Below are positions 14,301-23,777 of a stretch of DNA of 64,000 bases, in pieces (position 1 is the stretch's first letter; the number at the start of each line of letters is the position of its first letter). Source of the DNA: Chromobotia macracanthus (lineage: Eukaryota; Chordata; Actinopteri; Cypriniformes; Botiidae); assembly GCA_036877525.1 (NCBI GenBank), contig JAZGTH010000007.1, forward strand, positions 1,456,001 to 1,520,000, given 5' to 3'. Position numbers and translations under genes: made by a program. The notes under the pieces are model-generated. The model ran no database searches, was not told the DNA's origin, and worked only from the letters and a program-made list of their open reading frames with translations.

Positions 14301-17300
14301 CACCATGTTTCTCCTCATTGCCACTGAATCCATATTTAAATGCAGCCCAAGTTTTATTCTCTTTTTGTTTATAGTTTTCTGGGATGAAGGCACATCGTGA
14401 ACCTATGTCTAACCAACCTAAATCTAACCAATATGACTTGTATCAAGCTGGTATTAAGAGACCAAAACAAGATAAAAATAACTGCTTTAAATGCCAGTCA
14501 TCTCAAAAACAAGTGGACTTTCCTCCCATTTCATGTTATTCATCTTAATTGGCACAATTATTTGATTAGCACTGTATAATTTCTACAACCAGCCATTGGA
14601 GAACCACCAGTAGAGCGCAAAATCAGACAGAGAGAACTGAGGCTACTGTCAAACTCTGCTGCTGGGTCAGAACTCTGGTTCTATATGCAGGTAGCCTAGA
14701 TATCTTTACAACAACATGGAGCTAAAACATACAGATTATACCTTTATTACCTCCTAAACATCAGAGATCAAAGGATGTACCATGGCACATAAGTTAAGCA
14801 TTGAAATGTTAATGAATAATTTTATGGTTTTGCTATCAATTATTTTCACATGATTCACACGAGCATGTCCACTCTGCTGTAAGTTCCATGTATTTATCTG
14901 TACCTAAAGTCCAGGAGAAATGATAAGATTAGCTGGTTATTCATCTGATGGTTTAATGACCAGCATATGGTCATTACCAGTATAGAAGCATTTCCGGTAG
15001 TCATCACACTGGGTTCACAGTACGTATTAAATGATAACACAGTTCACATGGACAGATAAATAAATATCCCAAAATGAAAAAACTGTAAAGCTCAGTCTCC
15101 AGGCCAACACTTCTGTCACATGACGAGCGACAAAACAAAGAAGCCAGTCAATGATATTACAGATAAAACAAGTAGCAGAGAAGAAAGAGCATGAAGTTTT
15201 TTTACCTCTGTCCATCTACTGTGCAAAGAGACACGGCCCACAAATCTGGGCTAAATTTGGCAAGCTGGGGAATGTAGTCAGCAACCTGATAAATAACCAC
15301 AGATGATCACAGCTCATCACATTTGATCACAGTTCTTTAAAGAACCAACAGACAAAAAGGCATTTGAGATGAACCACTGAGACTGTTATTTCTTACCAGT
15401 CCACCAGAAAGCTTTCGGGCTTTCTCGTAAAGTGTGTCAATGTGGGCGGCAAACGACTGGAAATCAGGGATAACAAATTTCTTTCTGAAGGCCTGAGTCA
15501 GGAGCACAATGTTGCTCTGGACACACCTGAGGAAGGAAAAGATGTTGAAACGTTTGTCCAAGTGGAACTGGTCTGATCACAAAACCCTGTTATGACAATC
15601 AAAACATTTATGGCATCCAAAAATTACAACTCCTTGACACCCAGCTAACAGGGATTGTTGGCTAATGTTCTGTAAAAGTTCTCTCAAAGTTATAAAAAGG
15701 TTCTTGCAGTAACATTAGTGGGATGTTTTTAACATTATATATCACATCAGGAACATTATTTTTAAGTAGTTAACTTAAAAACGTTACAGAATCGAATAAT
15801 TGAATAATCTTCTTATTACCAAGCAATAACATTAATAGAACATCTAAAAACATTTTTGTAACTTAATGAAATTGTGAGGGAAACGTTCTTACAGCCTACA
15901 ATTGTTAGCTGGGTATCCCTTATATTTCCAGGTTTCATAACCATAGGATCCTTGTATATAATCCTACAGCACATTAAAAACAGCGTCAGCTCACTTTTTA
16001 AACAGGTGCCGATCCAGCATCACTCCATCTGAGGTGGATTTCAGAGTGACTTTCAACATGTCCATACATTCTTTCAGCCGAGGATCTCCTGTCCGAAGTC
16101 CTGTGGCCTTCAGCGCCTGTATTTAAACACACACATAAACAAGACATTCCATAAGCACACACAGCTTATTTTTCAAAAAAAAAAACTTTATTTGCATTAC
16201 GCATTACAATCAATCATGATAAGTTTATCTTCATCAGAGGTAACCTACAGGGTTAGATAAGATAGCCTTAGTGTAATAAAACATGGCTCTGTGCCCTATT
16301 TACTGATCCTGATAATAACAACAACCCAGCGGTTACTGTACACACTGAACTCATCACAGTCCGTCTGTTACACTATCACAAACAACACATGGAGATACAC
16401 TGCAGACGACCTGCTAGCACGTAAGCCAACGTTCTGACAACATTCCCTGTTAGCTGGGTCTGCACATAAACGTGTGTAATGGAGGCAGAGGAAGTGCTGT
16501 CACTCACTGTAATGAATTTGTGGGCTGGGATCTTCTCTTGACCTTCAGCAATACTGTAAAAGAGCAGATCCTCCAGGCTGGGCAGAATTCCAGCTTTCCT
16601 TCTCCTGGAACCAGAGGGAAAAATTGGGTGACTGACTCTGAGTGAGCTGACCTTACTGACTTCCACAATCCCAACGAACAAGTTTAGGTTGTAAGAAAGT
16701 TTCCATTATGTAACAAAAATGATAATGTTATTTAAAATGTTCTAAAAATGTTCTGTTTGAAATTTTTTTATTCTCTGATGTTTTAAAAAGGTTCCACTAA
16801 CAATTTAATAACATTTTTGACATATATGATATTAAAAAGTTATTTTAAAAAAATAACGTTCTTGCAATAACGTGTTCTGCTACGTTATTGCAAGAACATT
16901 TTTTAAAAACTCTGAATGTTAGCCAACGCTCTGAAAACATTTCCTGTTGCTTGGATGACAGAAAGCATATTTAAATAGTTTAGTGTGGAGTGCCCCAGGT
17001 GTCCACCCCTGTGTTAAAATGCACATGAAGCTGATCAGTGAAGTTGGTTAGCTGGGGATTAAACACTACTGACTAACAAACACGCAACAAAGATCAGACA
17101 AAGAAAACAGCAAACAGTCAGTGGTGAGACAAGCAAGTTTTCCTTCTGCTGTTGATACACGCTGGGTCAGCTGAAGAGGGCTGAAGTATTATAGAAAACA
17201 TTTGTTTGACAAAAACAAGACAAGTAAACAAGCTGTCAGTATTTCTGGTCAATTGTCTAATCAGACTGAAACTGCAACTTTTAGGAGTAAACTAGCTAAC

Positions 17301-20300
17301 TAGTAAATGCAACCAGACACAATCAATTTAATGTTCATTTTGTGGGGTCTCTCGAAAAAAAGAAAACATTTTTGAATGGCCATTAATGAATTTCTGGTGA
17401 TTCGCATCGGTCATATTACGGGTGCAGATTATTACAAAACTGCAGCATCCTTCTTGCTGTGTTATATTAAGAGTCTGCTTAACTTAGCCGTTGTATTATC
17501 ACATTTAGACGGCTTTAACTAGTGCTCTGGCTGAGCTGTTGTGGCAGTGAGCCATCGCACCTTCAGAAGAGAGACCGGCCAGATCTGACTTCCCACCGCC
17601 TGCCATAACATTCTCTGTCTGAGCCATGACAGACTTCCTCACAGACGCTGCCCCTCACCATTAACCCTTCAGTCACCTACTGCAGCCATTTCTCACATGC
17701 AATTTCTATTAGCTCCATTCATTTTCTGTAAGTTATTTGAAGGTAGCTTATTTGCATACAAAACCACTTTTTCATCAGGGCCATTTTCATTCAAGGCAGG
17801 GTAGGTCATTTTTTTCAAGAAACATTTTTGTTATGCTGGTTGAAAGTCTCTTCACATCCTGATAGCACTCACTAAGTAAAGTAGTCTATATATATATATA
17901 TTTATATAAACATATATCTTCTGTGGAAGGTGCAGGACCATAAAATGTTTGTCCAATCATTGCATTTGGTCCAATCATTGCAATGTAATGATAGGACGTT
18001 GCACTATTGCAGGAGGCGTGGCATTGGACAGCGATCTGAAGGGAGGGCGGGATCTTATGCTTTCAAAGCTAGCTTGCTATTGCTAGCCTGTCTAAAATTG
18101 CCTACCGTACCTTTAAATGTACAAACACTGACAAAAAAGTGATTTTGATTTATGTTTGTAATGATTATGTAGGTGAAAGCGCTCAGGAACGTTAAAAAAT
18201 GGGGTTAGACAGACGTGAAAGAGTGGAAATGACAAAAATAAAGCATACTTACAAACAAACAGCATGTCGAGCAATGAGGGAGACAAAACATGCAGAATTA
18301 ATGAGACACAACATATCAAACATATCAGCCATGACAAACACAATTCATGAAATACAATTAAGAATTTCACATGATTTGTGACATAAACAAAACTGACTGT
18401 CTCATGCCCCTTCTAAAAGCTACATACAAATACATTTTAGTGACAAATCGATTAATTGGCCATTAAAAGAATATTCTGGTTTCAATATGAGTTAAGCTCG
18501 ACTGGCAGCTTTTCAGCCATAATGCTGATAACCAGAGTGATTATAAAGTCCTTTAAGACCATTAATCTGAAAGAATTCACAAGTACTGTCTGTCTGTGTT
18601 TGAAAAATCACCTCAATCAAACGTCAAACACGACTACCCAGCTAACAGGAAACAACTTTTCCTAAAAGTTCTTTCAAAGTTATCCAAACGTTCTTAAAGT
18701 AACGTTAGCAGAATGTTTTTAAAGCTATATGTCATGTATATCAAAAAGCTATTCCTAAGTTCTTAGTGAACATTTTGAAAACATTACCAAATTAAAAAAT
18801 TAAGCAATAACATTAAAACAGTCTCAAAAAAGGGACATCTTGAACGTTCCAAAAACTTTCAAAACAACTTTAAATTGTTAGCTGTGTATGCCTATACCAC
18901 GCGGATGTACAGCATATAAAAACTGCTTGTTTCTGTTTCCACTCTCATCCGAGGTGAAGTGAGGTCATTACTTCAGTATAGTCAGGGCCACAGATGCATC
19001 ACACGATACAAAATCAATGATCTGTTGATCAATACTGCGATATCAGCGCACAGCAAGAACTGCAGGTCTGTGGTTCTGCTCACAGAAAGTGACAGACAGA
19101 CAGACAGACAAAGACACAGATCTGCACTGCTGAACCACTGAGATCTTATTAGCTCCAGAAGTTATTGTCGTTACAGAACATCAGCTGGACTGTTCTAATC
19201 TTTCCTCATCACTTGTTACTTTCTCTTTGTAAGAACGTGCCTGTATATGTGGGTGAAGACATGATTGCCTCATACATAAGAACTTATATTTTTAAAGTGT
19301 GCTTTGTGTTCTACTCTTTATTTTTGCCAATTTAGTAAATACATACACATATACAGGTATACATGTACAGCAAATGCAGTACATCCATTTGACATATTTT
19401 ACATGTAGTTCACTATGCTGAATGTCAAAGCTTAATGAATGCTATGCTTCATGTCAATGCAACAGGCATCCTTTTCTTTACACACAATATAGTTAATTTT
19501 TTCGATTTTAAAATGTTTTTGTAAGTTTCAGTCATGCACTTCCATACATGAGATTTCAGGAATTTTCAGAGAGCTTGATGGGTCAGAATTATAAAAACCC
19601 ACATCACACGCCTATACAAAGTGACGCTTCACATGCCTAAACAAAGTGACGCTTCACAAATAACTTGGCATGCAACCTGAAACTACAGACTGTGTCCTGA
19701 CTGCAGAGGTTAGGGCTTATCTAATTATATCACGTCTCAGTTCTATCAATATCCCTGTTTACAGTGTACGCTTGTGTATAAGAAACTCCAGCACACTGTA
19801 ACACTGGCACCAGCAGAAAACTAAAGCAACTCTTTTGATGTTTCTTCTGATGTGAGATACATCCACACCCGTGACTTAGCTACAAGGAAAGCGACAAAAA
19901 GTTGCATGGATAACTGATCTTGCACCGGTCACATTTAAGCCAAAACACACAGGAGAGAATGTGAATTCTCAAAGATAATGCTGAAAATCAACGTTCAAAC
20001 GGCTGGTTATGCAAACACAGGAGAGTATAACTTTGTTTAGTGTTTTTCACTGGCAGTAACATGGCACTGGCTGTTGTTCAACACTTGATCCTCATTAGGA
20101 GACTCCTACTCCGAGAGTAACTTCTGGTCCCTACTCGACCAACAGAAGTCTGTTTTTAGTGCTTCACTCAGTTTTACAGTAAAGGTGGAGATAAAAGATT
20201 TTTCCAGCAATTGTAATGAAGGTGTTGGTTATAATTATAATTGAACAGTGTGAAAAGAATCTAGGCATGCAGCAAATTAGAAATCTGGACAAGTATTTTT

Positions 20301-23300
20301 TATGTTACGGTTGATGACATAAATCTGCGTATTGCGTTATGTTTGGTGAGAATCTTTTCAGATGTCATCATCTGCATCTGTATTGTGGAAAGTGCTTGAC
20401 TTGACTGTACACATCTCAATGAGATCTTTCAGGTTCAGCTCAACACTGAAATCAGTGAGATCTTAAAACACTCGAGTTCAGTTGCTAGGAAACAGAGAGT
20501 GTTTTCCTTTGAGCAGCAGGAAGTCATTTGGAAGTGATTAGTCCAAACCTTCTGGATTTCTGCTCCTGATGTGACAAATCAACAACATCTCCTGAAAACA
20601 ACCGTGGCCTTCCACACACACTAGTTTTGGCAATCTGTCCCATTTCCTGGATTAAAAATGTTTCTTGCCTTCAATACCATCTGCACTGTATTCAAAGTCC
20701 TCCGAACATCCTCTGAACAAACATTTAGAGTAAATGTACAGCAACTTAAGGCTCAGCTTACTAAAGAATCATTCTGCTGCAAAACAACATCCTTACAAAT
20801 TCTTTTACTAAGTTAACTCGCTCACCTGCCTTGACAGATACTGATACTGTCTCCGGCAACCCAGATAACAGGGAATGTTCTCAGAACATTAGCTAATATT
20901 GTCTAAACGTTCTCTCGAAGTAATCAAAAACACTCATTTAACATTTCATATCATATATCAAAAAAGTGATTCTTTCGAAGATGTTAGTAGAACATTTTTA
21001 AAATGTTATAGAAAATTTTTTAATAACGTTTGTATAACTAAGCAATAACATTAATAAGTCTGTTTTTGTCACTTAATGGAAACGTTACAGAAACGTTACG
21101 GAAACATCTAAAACGGCTTGTTGGGAGAGCTGCCACCCGAATTATGTTCAGCTGACAGCTTCCTGCCAGGATGGGTGCATTAGCCACTTAGTGAGCGTCT
21201 GGGCTCAGTGTTGAGTGTTTGTTCTTCAGAGTGCAGACAGGAGGGAACTGTGGAGGACAGTCTGCACCAGATCAAAAACACTTCTTCAGACAAACATCAA
21301 GCGCAAAAGTTACTTTAAAATCTACTTACCAACAACAGCTGTTTAGTTAAATTATGGTTTGGATGACAAATAAAAACTGTCAATTTTTATTTAGCCATTT
21401 CAGAGCAAATACGTAATTCTCAGCATATATATCTCAATTTAATCCATATTGCCAAGCCCAACATGGAATACAGTCACTTTTGCATGTAAGAGATTGACCC
21501 TTTGATTGTATTTGGGCATTAAAAAGTGCCACGTGTCTGTCTGTCTTTAATGCTCTGTGCTAACTTCTGTTTCAGTTAGGGAGGCCCTTGGGGGAAGAAA
21601 CACATTCACTTCTTCTCGAGAGAACAGACGCTGCTGTTTCAGGTGTCAGATAACTTTACAACACCCCCCTGAGAGAGAGAGAGAGAGACAGACATGGAGC
21701 TGGCAGATCAGCCTGTCAGATAATGGCTTTAACTGCAGGTTTCATAGCTTCATGTTCACCTTCTTATGCAGCAAATCTCAGCAATTTGCTCAACTAAACA
21801 GGTTTTGTAATTGAGGGATTTGCGTTGAATGTAAAGACAGAAAACAAAGAGTGCTTGGAAGGGTTTCAAAGAAACTGCAGCCGAAGAACAGACAGAGCAC
21901 ACTTCTGTGTAACCAGTATGACTGATTAAGCTGACATGTGCTTTGCAGGCGTGTATGACAAAGACTCTTACCCATGCTAGATTCTGATACAGCTGCAGAA
22001 ATGTGCTCATTTTAGTGGTGCATGCAAAGACAAGCATTGTTATAATTATTGCTCATACATTATGAATTTTTATTTATTGCTCAACCCGACTATTACACTC
22101 AGCACACTGTTTGAGTCATAGGCATGAGTAATACTGAAACTGTGCATCTTGTGGAGATGTGTGTTATTGTTTAGACAGCTAGGCTTGTTTTTGTGGAACA
22201 TGATAAAAATGGCTGACAATCCCACAGAATTACAGCTAAGGAGGACAAGGCTTTGAAGGTGGTCACCAAGCAACCACCAAGAACATCAAAGCAACTACCT
22301 AGCAACACCCTAGTAACCATGCATAAGAACAGAGCGCTGCATAGCAACACTCTGGAAACTGCACACACACTTTCTTGAGAAAATGTAAAACTTGCAGCTC
22401 AAATGCATTTGAGCTATTTTCTCATAATTTTCCCACGGAAATGACGAGGGTAATGAGCATTTGTTTTCCAGCAGTCACAAGCTACAGTATGCAAAAGTTG
22501 GGTTTATCTTCAGCAATCCCACACAGAAACCTCAGCGAGGCTCATGGAATAATAGCACCCTTCTGAAGAAGTGAAACCAAACTGCAACCAAACACACCAC
22601 CGTATTAACCCGAGATCAAGCTTTCATTAGTCTCTGTTACACGTATGAAAAAGGTTTTAATACATCTATCAGTCCATACAGGACATTCACGTATCTTCTG
22701 CTGGAGGAGAAAAACGCCCATTTATGTAACAGAACAACCGTGAGGTTGCCAAATTTCTACTGCCCAAATATGGTAGGAGGTAAAACACTGAGGTCGTGAG
22801 GATGCGTTTCTATGGAAATGTATTTCTCACACGTCACTTCTGACGCTGCTGTTAATAAATGACTTGCTAAACTCTCACACAAACCTGTTGACATCGCGGG
22901 AACACTGAACCGATCTCCGGCCCCGGAGGTTGTGGGTCCCCGAGAACAAGTTCTGGTTGCGAGAACATTTCCAATACGTAACAAAAGCGTTCTAGCAAGG
23001 TTTTCAGACGTTGCATGAACGTTGTCGCTTGTTTACTAAGAGCGTCATGCAAACGTTTCATTCTGCAACGCTTTTTAAATACATAAACTCTTGATATACG
23101 ACATGTATGATACGCTAACGTCACGGATCACTCTGAGGGAACTTTTAGAGAGCGCTAGCCAACGTTGCGCGAACGTTTCCAGGCAGACCCGAGTCACGCT
23201 GAGCTTCACATCAGACGCCGGCCACGGTGTCCGCGTCACGGGCTGACGTGACCGGAGAACCCGCGCGGTCTCCGCCGCGGATGATCGCGGCGCGTCGGTT

Positions 23301-23594
23301 TGTTTAGCAGCGCACATCACACACATCACCGCACACGGTGTCGTACTTCTCTGCCGTCGTTTCCGTCTCCTTCACGGGCTCCGCGGGGTCAATCGCTCCC
23401 TCGGTCTTTGCGCACAGGGATCTTCTCCACGTCGCGGGCTGGATGGAAGCTCCTCCACCGTGGACGGGCTTGGAAGCTCCTCCACGGGATCGCTCCTCCA
23501 CGGTCCCTCTGCTCCTCATGATGTCTGACAGCGGCCGCTTGGGGCTGCCGTGAAGGAACCGCCTGAGCGCAGCTGAAGCTCTGAGGTGTAACAT
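2161..23594 (-). CDS. gls: glutaminase, kidney type (KGA and GAC isoforms), whole gene span
   Basis: Mitochondrial phosphate-activated glutaminase, hydrolysing glutamine to glutamate and ammonia. Nineteen exons are readable: 23594-23335 (donor uncertain), 16604-16508, 16116-15995, 15526-15397, 15285-15206, 14073-13910, 13586-13528, 10592-10560, 10475-10417, 10204-10138, 9622-9572, 8826-8650, 8315-8184, 7495-7403, GAC exon 6505-6359, then 3012-2951, 2876-2800, 2622-2559 and 2317-2161. Splice phases are consistent throughout; KGA would be about 627 aa and GAC about 556 aa (human 669 and 598). The serine-beta-lactamase-like glutaminase core is complete, including S-x-x-K in LQSCVKPLKY, and the KGA C-terminus has ankyrin repeats. 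The activation-loop sequence RFNKLFLNEDDKPHNP is of GLS type (GLS2 has an S in place of the F and a different stretch after NE), so this is gls. Whether it is the fish a or b copy cannot be told. Confidence 0.97.
2559..2622 (-). CDS. gls: gls exon 18, ankyrin repeat
   Basis: Encodes HIEVVRFLLEACKVNPGPKD and joins to the next exon through a split Arg codon (AG|A). 64 nt, donor AG|GTGATC. Confidence 0.97.
2800..2876 (-). CDS. gls: gls exon 17, ankyrin repeat
   Basis: Encodes FALSSVDMEQRDYDSRTALH and VAAAE; the DSRTALHVAAAEG stretch is a canonical ankyrin-repeat core. 77 nt, donor G|GTACAA. Confidence 0.97.
2951..3012 (-). CDS. gls: gls exon 16 (first KGA-specific exon)
   Basis: Encodes VKSVINLLFAAYTGDVSALR plus AG of the next Arg, start of the KGA ankyrin domain. 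Acceptor TTCCAG, donor AG|GTACGA. 62 nt; continues from GDQR of exon 14 exactly as in human KGA. Confidence 0.97.
3950..4240. repeat. degenerate dispersed repeat with telomere-like core and GGGGAC arms
   Basis: Contains CTAACCCTAACCC and degraded 'gtccccaatatatggttaag'-like sequence, next to a short CA tract. It resembles the element at 29590-29800, which has the better preserved GGGGACCAAATGTCCCCAC motif. Lies in gls intron sequence. Confidence 0.4.
4580..4585 (-). terminator. candidate polyadenylation signal for GAC transcript
   Basis: AATAAA on the minus strand with U/GU-rich sequence in the next 60 bases. It is the first strong hexamer far enough downstream of the GAC stop to end a normal 3' UTR. 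Confidence 0.4.
5709..5801. mobile_element. inverted-repeat MITE, 3'-end fragment
   Basis: Only the right end of the CCCAGCTAACA...TGTTAGCTGGG family is left, ending in GTGTTAGCTGGG. Confidence 0.75.
6359..6505 (-). CDS. gls: gls exon 15: GAC-specific C-terminus
   Basis: Alternative terminal exon of glutaminase C. It reads HTFGPLDYESLQEELALKDS, then LWTKVSAAECNEDSSTTVVY and RMKNVEDK, stop at 6361-6359. The human GAC tail has HSFGPLDYESLQQELALKE and STTVVYRMES in the same positions, so the isoform choice is conserved between this fish and mammals. Acceptor CACAACAG. The exon has no downstream donor in use: a long 3' UTR runs toward 4.58 kb. GAC lacks the ankyrin repeats encoded by exons 16-19. 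Confidence 0.96.
   Translation of the reverse strand, partial: HTFGPLDYESLQEELALKDSLWTKVSAAECNEDSSTTVVYRMKNVEDK
7211..7223 (+). promoter_or_regulatory. CTCF-like motif in gls intron 14
   Basis: CCAGTAGGGGGCG fits the core of the CTCF consensus (CCASYAGRKGGC). It lies between exon 14 and the alternative GAC exon. Sequence match only. Confidence 0.4.
7403..7495 (-). CDS. gls: gls exon 14 (last exon shared by KGA and GAC)
   Basis: Encodes DLVSLFNFHNYDNLRHFAKK and LDPRREGGDQR. It ends in phase 0 at donor CGG|GTGAGT, which allows in-frame joining either to exon 15 (GAC) or exon 16 (KGA). 93 nt. Confidence 0.98.
7688..7822 (-). mobile_element. tRNA-derived SINE
   Basis: On the minus strand it opens with GTAGCTCAGTTGGTAGAGCA, a tRNA A-box head, and ends in the widespread fish tail motif complementary to TTTGGCAGACGCTTTTATCC. 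The B box is degraded. Inserted in gls intron 13. Confidence 0.75.
8184..8315 (-). CDS. gls: gls exon 13
   Basis: Encodes VGLPAKSGVAGGILLVVPNV, MGIMCWSPPLDKLGNSVRGI and QFCT. The opening Val-Gly belongs to the lid over the glutamine pocket. 132 nt, acceptor GTTCAG, donor ACG|GTGTGT. Confidence 0.98.
8390..8570. repeat. CAGCTGGT-type dispersed repeat with perfect hairpin
   Basis: Multiple CCAGCT/AGCTGG words typical of short palindromic fish elements, ending in a perfect inverted repeat: arms 8533-8548 and 8554-8569 (16 bp each) around a 5-base loop. In gls intron 12. Confidence 0.6.
8650..8826 (-). CDS. gls: gls exon 12
   Basis: Encodes LCSIEVTCESASVMAATLAN, GGFCPITGERVLSPEAVRNT and LSLMHSCGMYDFSGQFAFH, essentially identical to human GLS. 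The Tyr of CGMYDFSG is the active-site Tyr466 equivalent. 177 nt with acceptor GTGCAG and donor CAC|GTAAGT. Confidence 0.98.
9572..9622 (-). CDS. gls: gls exon 11
   Basis: Encodes CFPDGTDMIAVLDFYFQ, matching human CFPEGTDMVGILDFYFQ. 51 nt, phase 0 on both sides, donor CAG|GTGTGT. Confidence 0.96.
9786..10096 (+). mobile_element. inverted-repeat MITE, near full length
   Basis: Begins CCCAGCTAACAGGGAATGTT and ends in TTGTTAGCTAAG; about 310 bp, non-coding, AT-rich with repeated AACGTT words. In gls intron 10, ending about 40 bp from exon 10. Confidence 0.85.
10138..10204 (-). CDS. gls: gls exon 10
   Basis: Encodes FQSERESGDRNFAIGYYLKE and KK, containing the conserved Asn and Tyr of GDRNFAIGYY. 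Frame continuity with exon 9 (AC|A for Thr) places the acceptor at TCTAG|ATTCCAG and not at the CAG seven bases further in. 67 nt. Confidence 0.96.
10417..10475 (-). CDS. gls: gls exon 9
   Basis: Encodes VMGFLQKMAGNEYVGFSNA plus two bases of the next Thr. The Glu of AGNEYVGFSN is a substrate-contacting residue in the family (human E381). 59 nt, donor AC|GTAAGT. Confidence 0.96.
10560..10592 (-). CDS. gls: gls exon 8 (33-nt exon)
   Basis: A short exon encoding QGASNAEKFDY (human QGVNNAEKFDY), bounded by TTTTTCAG and TAT|GTGAGT, phase 0 on both sides. Confidence 0.95.
10593..13527. other. gls intron 7, no gene
   Basis: 2.9 kb with no coding exon recognised. A 300-bp GC-richer block at 11.82-12.12 kb looks different from its AT-rich surroundings, but no reading frame could be identified in it. 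Confidence 0.6.
13528..13586 (-). CDS. gls: gls exon 7
   Basis: Encodes KPHNPMVNAGAIVCSSLIK, including the conserved substrate-binding Asn of MVNAGAI (human N335). The usual VTSLIK reads CSSLIK here. 59 nt, donor AAG|GTAAGC. Confidence 0.97.
13636..13792 (-). mobile_element. tRNA-derived SINE, better preserved copy
   Basis: Minus strand carries both pol III boxes: a TAGCTGAATTGGTAGAGCA A box and GGTTCGATCC B box, then the fish tail motif ending at the TTTACATTTAT edge. In gls intron 6; same family as 7688-7822. Confidence 0.85.
13910..14073 (-). CDS. gls: gls exon 6: catalytic S-x-x-K motif
   Basis: Encodes HTVGDTKVPFCLQSCVKPLK then YAIAVHDHSTEYVHRFIGKE and PSGLRFNKLFLNED. QSCVK holds the catalytic Ser and Lys (human S286, K289). 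RFNKLFLNED is the gating loop with the Phe bound by BPTES-type inhibitors in GLS, absent in GLS2. 164 nt. Confidence 0.97.
15206..15285 (-). CDS. gls: gls exon 5
   Basis: Encodes VADYIPQLAKFSPDLWAVSL and CTVDGQ. The Tyr of ADYIPQL corresponds to the substrate-pocket Tyr249 of human GLS. 80 nt, acceptor TATCAG, donor AG|GTAAAA (a weak donor). Confidence 0.96.
15397..15526 (-). CDS. gls: gls exon 4
   Basis: Encodes CVQSNIVLLTQAFRKKFVIP then DFQSFAAHIDTLYEKARKLS and GGL. It joins in frame to VADYIPQLAK of the next exon; the human residue at the junction is K rather than L. 130 nt, acceptor CCTCAG, donor CTG|GTAAGA. Confidence 0.96.
15640..15913 (+). mobile_element. inverted-repeat MITE, full length
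   Basis: Both ends intact: CCCAGCTAACAGGGATTG at the left and AATTGTTAGCTGGG at the right, 274 bp. In gls intron 3. Confidence 0.9.
15995..16116 (-). CDS. gls: gls exon 3
   Basis: Encodes ALKATGLRTGDPRLKECMDM followed by LKVTLKSTSDGVMLDRHLFK, near-identical to the EF-hand-like N-terminal domain of human GLS. Acceptor TACAG, donor AA|GTGAGC; 122 nt. Confidence 0.96.
16423..16458 (-). mobile_element. MITE terminal fragment
   Basis: About 36 bp ending CCCTGTTAGCTGGGT, the complement of the family's left end, next to gls exon 2. Confidence 0.6.
16508..16604 (-). CDS. gls: gls exon 2
   Basis: Encodes RRKAGILPSLEDLLFYSIAE and then GQEKIPAHKFIT, the conserved N-terminal helical segment (human GLLPSLEDLLFYTIAEGQEKIPVHKFIT). 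Acceptor TTCCAG|GAG, donor ACA|GTGAGT; 97 nt, phase 2 in and 0 out. Confidence 0.95.
16672..16956 (-). mobile_element. inverted-repeat MITE, degraded
   Basis: Reverse-oriented copy: starts near TTTAGGTTGTAAGAAAG and ends in GCCAACGCTCTGAAAACATT, TIRs decayed. Confidence 0.7.
17790..18115 (+). repeat. dispersed repeat B, copy 1
   Basis: Matches the reverse complement of 51050-51355 over most of its length: shared landmarks are TTATGCTGGTTGAAAGTCTC at the left, an internal TA-rich tract, ATTGCAATG hairpin words and a TTGCCTACC end. Confidence 0.75.
18637..18886 (+). mobile_element. inverted-repeat MITE
   Basis: Left end CCCAGCTAACAGGAAAC, right end TTGTTAGCTGTG; 250 bp, flanked by TA on both sides, a possible target duplication. 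Confidence 0.85.
20860..21122 (+). mobile_element. inverted-repeat MITE, diverged right end
   Basis: Left end CCCAGATAACAGGGAATG; right end decayed to GGCTTGTTGGGA. Confidence 0.8.
22880..23560. promoter_or_regulatory. gls: gls CpG island
   Basis: Dense CG dinucleotides covering exon 1 and the start of intron 1, in contrast to the AT-rich surroundings. No TATA box seen; consistent with a housekeeping promoter. Confidence 0.75.
22974..23181 (-). mobile_element. CpG-rich MITE remnant inside the gls CpG island
   Basis: Retains family words (ACATTTCCAATACGTAACAA, GCCAACGTTGCGCGAACGTT) in reverse orientation but is unusually rich in CG, ending about 150 bp from exon 1. Confidence 0.55.
23335..23594 (-). 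CDS. gls: gls exon 1: mitochondrial targeting region
   Basis: Start chosen at MLHLRASAALRRFLHGSPKR (23594), an Arg/Ser/Ala-rich, acid-free amphipathic leader typical of mitochondrial import and resembling the human GLS start MMRLRGSGMLRDLLL. An in-frame ATG 78 bp upstream (23672) would add an acidic 26-residue extension. Exon 2 needs a phase-2 join, which leaves GT|GTGCGG (exon end 23335) or GT|GTGTGATG (end 23323) as donors; both are weak, so the 3' boundary is tentative. The linker after the leader is not conserved, as is usual for this family. Confidence 0.75.
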
Positions 23595-23733
23595 CTCATC
23601 CAGTTGACCTTCTGGTATTGTGATCAGTGTTGGAGACGAGGTGAGGTCTTCTCCAGGCTGCTCTCTGGACACCTACTGAGTGAAGACCCTAAGTGTGGAG
23701 CACCGAGCCACGTACACGCCCACCTAACGTGCT

Positions 23734-23777
23734 ATTGGACGGAGCGGTCATTATTCAAATACTCTCATCCTCATTGG
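23734..23777 (-). promoter_or_regulatory. gls: two CCAAT boxes upstream of gls
   Basis: CCAAT on the minus strand at 23738-23734 and 23777-23773, 140-185 bp upstream of the chosen gls ATG, a usual NF-Y position. Confidence 0.5.

Larger units (their letters stand above)
16605..23334. other. gls intron 1, no gene
   Basis: 6.7 kb holding MITE copies, a hairpin-bearing dispersed repeat (17790-18115), short microsatellites (TA at 17887-17903, GACA near 19082-19110, GA near 21670) and otherwise unremarkable AT-rich sequence. No additional exon was recognised. Confidence 0.6.

Noticed and set aside
23300..23553. Plus-strand open frames across the gls CpG island
   Set aside because: Shadows of gls exon 1 in GC-rich DNA.
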